From Pseudoxanthomonas indica (GTDB lineage: Bacteria > Pseudomonadota > Gammaproteobacteria > Xanthomonadales > Xanthomonadaceae), in NCBI RefSeq assembly GCF_900167565.1, contig NZ_FUZV01000002.1:1116001-1180000 (forward strand): a DNA stretch of 64,000 nucleotides, read 5' to 3'. Below, piece by piece: positions 61,496 through 64,000 of the stretch. The notes under the pieces are model-generated. The model worked only from the letters and a program-made list of their open reading frames with translations. It was not told the origin of the DNA and ran no database searches. How positions within the stretch are numbered: position 1 is the first letter of the stretch; the number at the start of each line of letters is the position of its first letter. Both the position numbers and the translations under genes were made by a program.

Positions 61496-62787
61496 ACCGG
61501 CTGATCTGGAAGGATCTGGACCGCGACGCGCGCGCCGCCGCCCTGCGTCGCCCCGTGCAGGAGGTGGCCCAGCGCACCCGCGATGCCGTGGCCCTGTTGC
61601 TCAATGACGTGGCGGCACGTGGCGATGACGCGCTGCGTGAGCTGACCGCGCGCTTCGATGGCGTGGTGCTCGATGCCCTGGAAGTGGACGCCGCGGAATT
61701 CTCCGCCGCCGAAGCCGCCGTGGCCCCGGCGTTGAAGCAGGCCATGCGCGATGCCGCCGGCCGCATCGAAGCCTTTCACCGCGCCGGCATGGCCCAGCCC
61801 TATGCCGTGGAAACAGCACCGGGCGTCGTCTGCGAGCGCATGATCCGGCCCATCCCCCGGGTTGGCCTGTACGTGCCGGCCGGCAGCGCCCCGCTGCCGT
61901 CCACCGCGCTGATGCTGGGCGTGCCCGCGCGCCTGGCCGGTTGCCGCGAAGTGGTGTTGTGCACGCCGCCGCGCGCCGATGGCAGCGCCGATCCGGCGGT
62001 GCTGGTGGCGGCGCAGATGACCGGCGTGGCACGGGTGTTCAAACTCGGCGGTGCGCAGGCGATTGCCGCGATGGCCTATGGCAGTGACAGCGTGCCGCGT
62101 TGCGACAAGTTGTTCGGACCGGGCAACAGCTATGTCACCGAGGCCAAGCAGCAGGTCGCGCAGGGCGGTCGCGTCGCCATCGACATGCCGGCCGGCCCTT
62201 CGGAAGTGCTGGTGATTGCCGATGACGGCGCCGATGCCGCCTTCGTCGCGGCGGATCTGCTGTCGCAGGCCGAACATGGGCCGGATTCGCAGGTGCTGCT
62301 GCTGTCCGATTCGGCGGACCTGTTGACCCGCGTCGAGCAGGCGTTGTCCGAACAACTGCGGCAATTGTCGCGGTCGGAGATTGCCGCACAGGCGCTTGAG
62401 AAATCGCGGCTGATCCAGGTCGCCGCGCTCGATGACGCCTTTGCAATCAGCAATACCTACGCGCCCGAGCACCTGATTCTGGCGCTGCGCGAGCCGCGCA
62501 ACTGGCTGGAAAAAGTGGAAGCAGCAGGCTCGGTGTTCCTGGGCGATTACACGCCCGAGGCGCTGGGTGACTACTGCAGCGGCACCAACCATGTCCTGCC
62601 CACGGCAGGCGCCGCGCGCGCCTACAGCGGTGTGAGTGTGGCGAGCTTCCAGAACTTCGTCAGCGTGCAGGCCGCCAGTCGGGCCGGCATCGCGGCGATC
62701 GGCGAATGCGCGCTGACCCTGGCGCGCGCCGAAGGTCTGGACGCGCACGCCAACGCCGTGGCTTTGCGGCTGGAGGCAGCGGCATGA
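61492..62787 (+). CDS. hisD: histidinol dehydrogenase
   Basis: 431 residues from ATG 61492. Two-step NAD-dependent oxidation of histidinol to histidine. [52 protein letters not shown] (zinc ligands) and [20 protein letters not shown] are the conserved blocks. Overlaps hisG and hisC by four bases each. Confidence 0.96.
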   Translation: MNRLIWKDLDRDARAAALRRPVQEVAQRTRDAVALLLNDVAARGDDALRELTARFDGVVLDALEVDAAEFSAAEAAVAPALKQAMRDAAGRIEAFHRAGMAQPYAVETAPGVVCERMIRPIPRVGLYVPAGSAPLPSTALMLGVPARLAGCREVVLCTPPRADGSADPAVLVAAQMTGVARVFKLGGAQAIAAMAYGSDSVPRCDKLFGPGNSYVTEAKQQVAQGGRVAIDMPAGPSEVLVIADDGADAAFVAADLLSQAEHGPDSQVLLLSDSADLLTRVEQALSEQLRQLSRSEIAAQALEKSRLIQVAALDDAFAISNTYAPEHLILALREPRNWLEKVEAAGSVFLGDYTPEALGDYCSGTNHVLPTAGAARAYSGVSVASFQNFVSVQAASRAGIAAIGECALTLARAEGLDAHANAVALRLEAAA

Positions 62788-63878
62788 GCAGCCTCGAAGC
62801 GAATCCATTGGATCTGGTACGCCCCGACCTGCGTGGCTTTGGCGGCTACAAGTCGGCGCGCACAGAGAGCCTGCGCGGTGATGTCTGGTTGAACGCCAAC
62901 GAATCGGCGTGGGGCAACCCCGCCGACCCGCAGGCGCGCTGCCGGCGCTATCCGGATCCGCAGCCGCCGGCGCTGCGCCAGGCGCTGGCCAATCTCTACG
63001 CGTGCGCACCGGAGCAATTGCTGGTCGGCCGCGGCAGTGACGAAGCCATCGACCTGCTGGTGCGCGCCCTGTGCGTGCCCGGCCGCGATGGCGTGGTGAT
63101 CAGTTCGCCGGTGTTCGGCATGTACGCGGTGTCGGCGCGGCTGCAGGACGCTCGCGTGATTGACGTGCCGCTGGTGGATGCAGCGGCCGGCTTCCTGCCC
63201 GACCTGCCCACACTGGCCAGGGCGGCGCGCGAGCAGGGCGCGAAAATCGTCTTCCTGTGCTCGCCCGGCAATCCGACCGGCCATGCCTGCTGCCTGCAGG
63301 AGATTGCCGCACTTGCCGATGCCTTGGCCGGCCAGGCCTTGCTGGTGGTCGACGAGGCATACGTGGAGTTTTCCGATGTGCCATCGGCCACCGCATTGCT
63401 GGGCCAGCACCGCAACCTGGCCGTGCTGCGCACGCTGTCGAAAGCACATGCGCTGGCGGCGGCGCGCATCGGCGTGGTGATCGCCGATCCCGAACTGATC
63501 AGCGTGCTGCGCGCCTGCCAGGCGCCGTATCCGATTCCCGCGCCGTGCTCGGATCTGGCCCTGGCCGGCTTGGGCGCCGAGGCGCTGGCGCAGACGGCGC
63601 GTCGTGTCGAAGTGGTGCGGCGCGAACGCGAGCGCATGCTGTACGGCCTGTCCACCCTGAGCGGCGTGCGCCGCGTGTATCCCTCGCAAGGCAATTACCT
63701 GTTGGTGCGCTTTGCCGATGCCGATGCCGCGTTCGCCGCCTTGCTGGCCACCGGCGTGGTGGTGCGGGATCAACGGGCCGCGCCGCAACTGGGCGACGCG
63801 TTGCGGATCAGCATCGGCAGCCCGGAACAGAACGACCGTGTCCTTGACGCTTTGCGCCTGCAGGAGGCCGCGGCATGA
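62784..63878 (+). CDS. hisC: histidinol-phosphate aminotransferase
   Basis: 364 residues from ATG 62784. PLP enzyme of fold type [56 protein letters not shown] and the Schiff-base lysine in [25 protein letters not shown]. The [12 protein letters not shown] block precedes the end. Overlaps hisD and hisB. Confidence 0.95.
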   Translation: MSSLEANPLDLVRPDLRGFGGYKSARTESLRGDVWLNANESAWGNPADPQARCRRYPDPQPPALRQALANLYACAPEQLLVGRGSDEAIDLLVRALCVPGRDGVVISSPVFGMYAVSARLQDARVIDVPLVDAAAGFLPDLPTLARAAREQGAKIVFLCSPGNPTGHACCLQEIAALADALAGQALLVVDEAYVEFSDVPSATALLGQHRNLAVLRTLSKAHALAAARIGVVIADPELISVLRACQAPYPIPAPCSDLALAGLGAEALAQTARRVEVVRRERERMLYGLSTLSGVRRVYPSQGNYLLVRFADADAAFAALLATGVVVRDQRAAPQLGDALRISIGSPEQNDRVLDALRLQEAAA

Positions 63879-64000
63879 CCCCCATCCTTTTCATCGATCG
63901 CGACGGCACCCTGATTGAGGAACCGTCGGATTTCCAGATCGATGCCTACGACAAGATCCGCTTCGTGCGCGACTGCATCCCGGCATTGCTCAAGCTGCGT
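63875..64000 (+). CDS. hisB: imidazoleglycerol-phosphate dehydratase/histidinol-phosphatase, 5' part
   Basis: First 42 codons only; the window ends inside the gene. [20 protein letters not shown] is the HAD DxDGT motif of the histidinol-phosphatase half of bifunctional HisB. Start overlaps the hisC stop (ATGA). The remaining his genes should follow to the right. Confidence 0.9.
   Translation, partial: MTPILFIDRDGTLIEEPSDFQIDAYDKIRFVRDCIPALLKLR

Overview
The window reads as a chromosome segment of a high-GC gammaproteobacterium of the Xanthomonadaceae (Lysobacter, Pseudoxanthomonas, Luteimonas, Stenotrophomonas or Xanthomonas-like). The main basis is the arginine cluster, which uses the acetylated route typical of that family: N-acetylornithine carbamoyltransferase, argG, acetylcitrulline deacetylase, an acetylglutamate kinase with a C-terminal GNAT domain, argC and argH, followed by proB and proA. 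A FimX-type protein, an H1-like extension on a DksA homologue, and short GTAGGAG-type repeats between genes fit as well. Genus cannot be fixed from the sequence alone.

Layout. 1-3.3 kb: 3' part of a formylglycine-generating-enzyme-like protein, an M48 metalloprotease, an SRPBCC protein and a tiny membrane protein. 3.4-5.6 kb: polyhydroxyalkanoate functions, two acetoacetyl-CoA reductases flanking the repressor gene phaR. 5.6-11.6 kb: gluQ, htpX, a FimX-like c-di-GMP receptor, and the epmB/efp divergent pair. 11.6-20.3 kb: an MTA/SAH-type deaminase, ubiG, a HAD phosphatase, a degenerate phytoene/squalene-synthase-fold protein, folE2, an M23 peptidase, pyrC, yidD and a DksA-like protein. 20.3-24.1 kb: cysS-sufE-MFS operon and a secreted small protein. 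24.1-34.6 kb: the arg/pro cluster, preceded by a leader peptide and a terminator/antiterminator pair that look like an attenuator. 34.6-41 kb: an ECF41-type sigma factor with its carboxymuconolactone-decarboxylase partner, divergent from an operon of a stand-alone sigma region-4 protein, a LysR regulator, an NmrA-like oxidoreductase, an Ohr-like peroxidase and a bestrophin. 41-44.7 kb: an HWE histidine kinase, a single-domain response regulator and a small coiled-coil membrane protein.

44,832-54,592 is a 9.8-kb integrative element inserted in a tRNA-Pro(CGG) gene. It is bounded by a 49-bp direct repeat (the 3' part of the tRNA) and has paired integrase arm-type sites inside each end. It carries a tyrosine integrase, an Arc-type repressor, HTH proteins, a run of very small overlapping genes, a winged-helix replication-type protein followed by five helically phased 15-bp iterons, and then only two recognisable virion genes, an HK97-type major capsid protein and a tape-measure protein, both intact. 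No terminase, portal, protease or lysis gene was seen. It is either an unusually pruned prophage or a phage satellite that supplies its own capsid and tail-length determinants; it is the main candidate for an undescribed system here.

54.6-64 kb: tRNA-Pro, hisS, a long histidine-ammonia-lyase-like gene, a 7TMR-DISM diguanylate cyclase, and the start of the his operon (TrpR-family regulator, hisG, hisD, hisC, hisB partial) behind a strong inverted repeat that probably is the regulator's operator.
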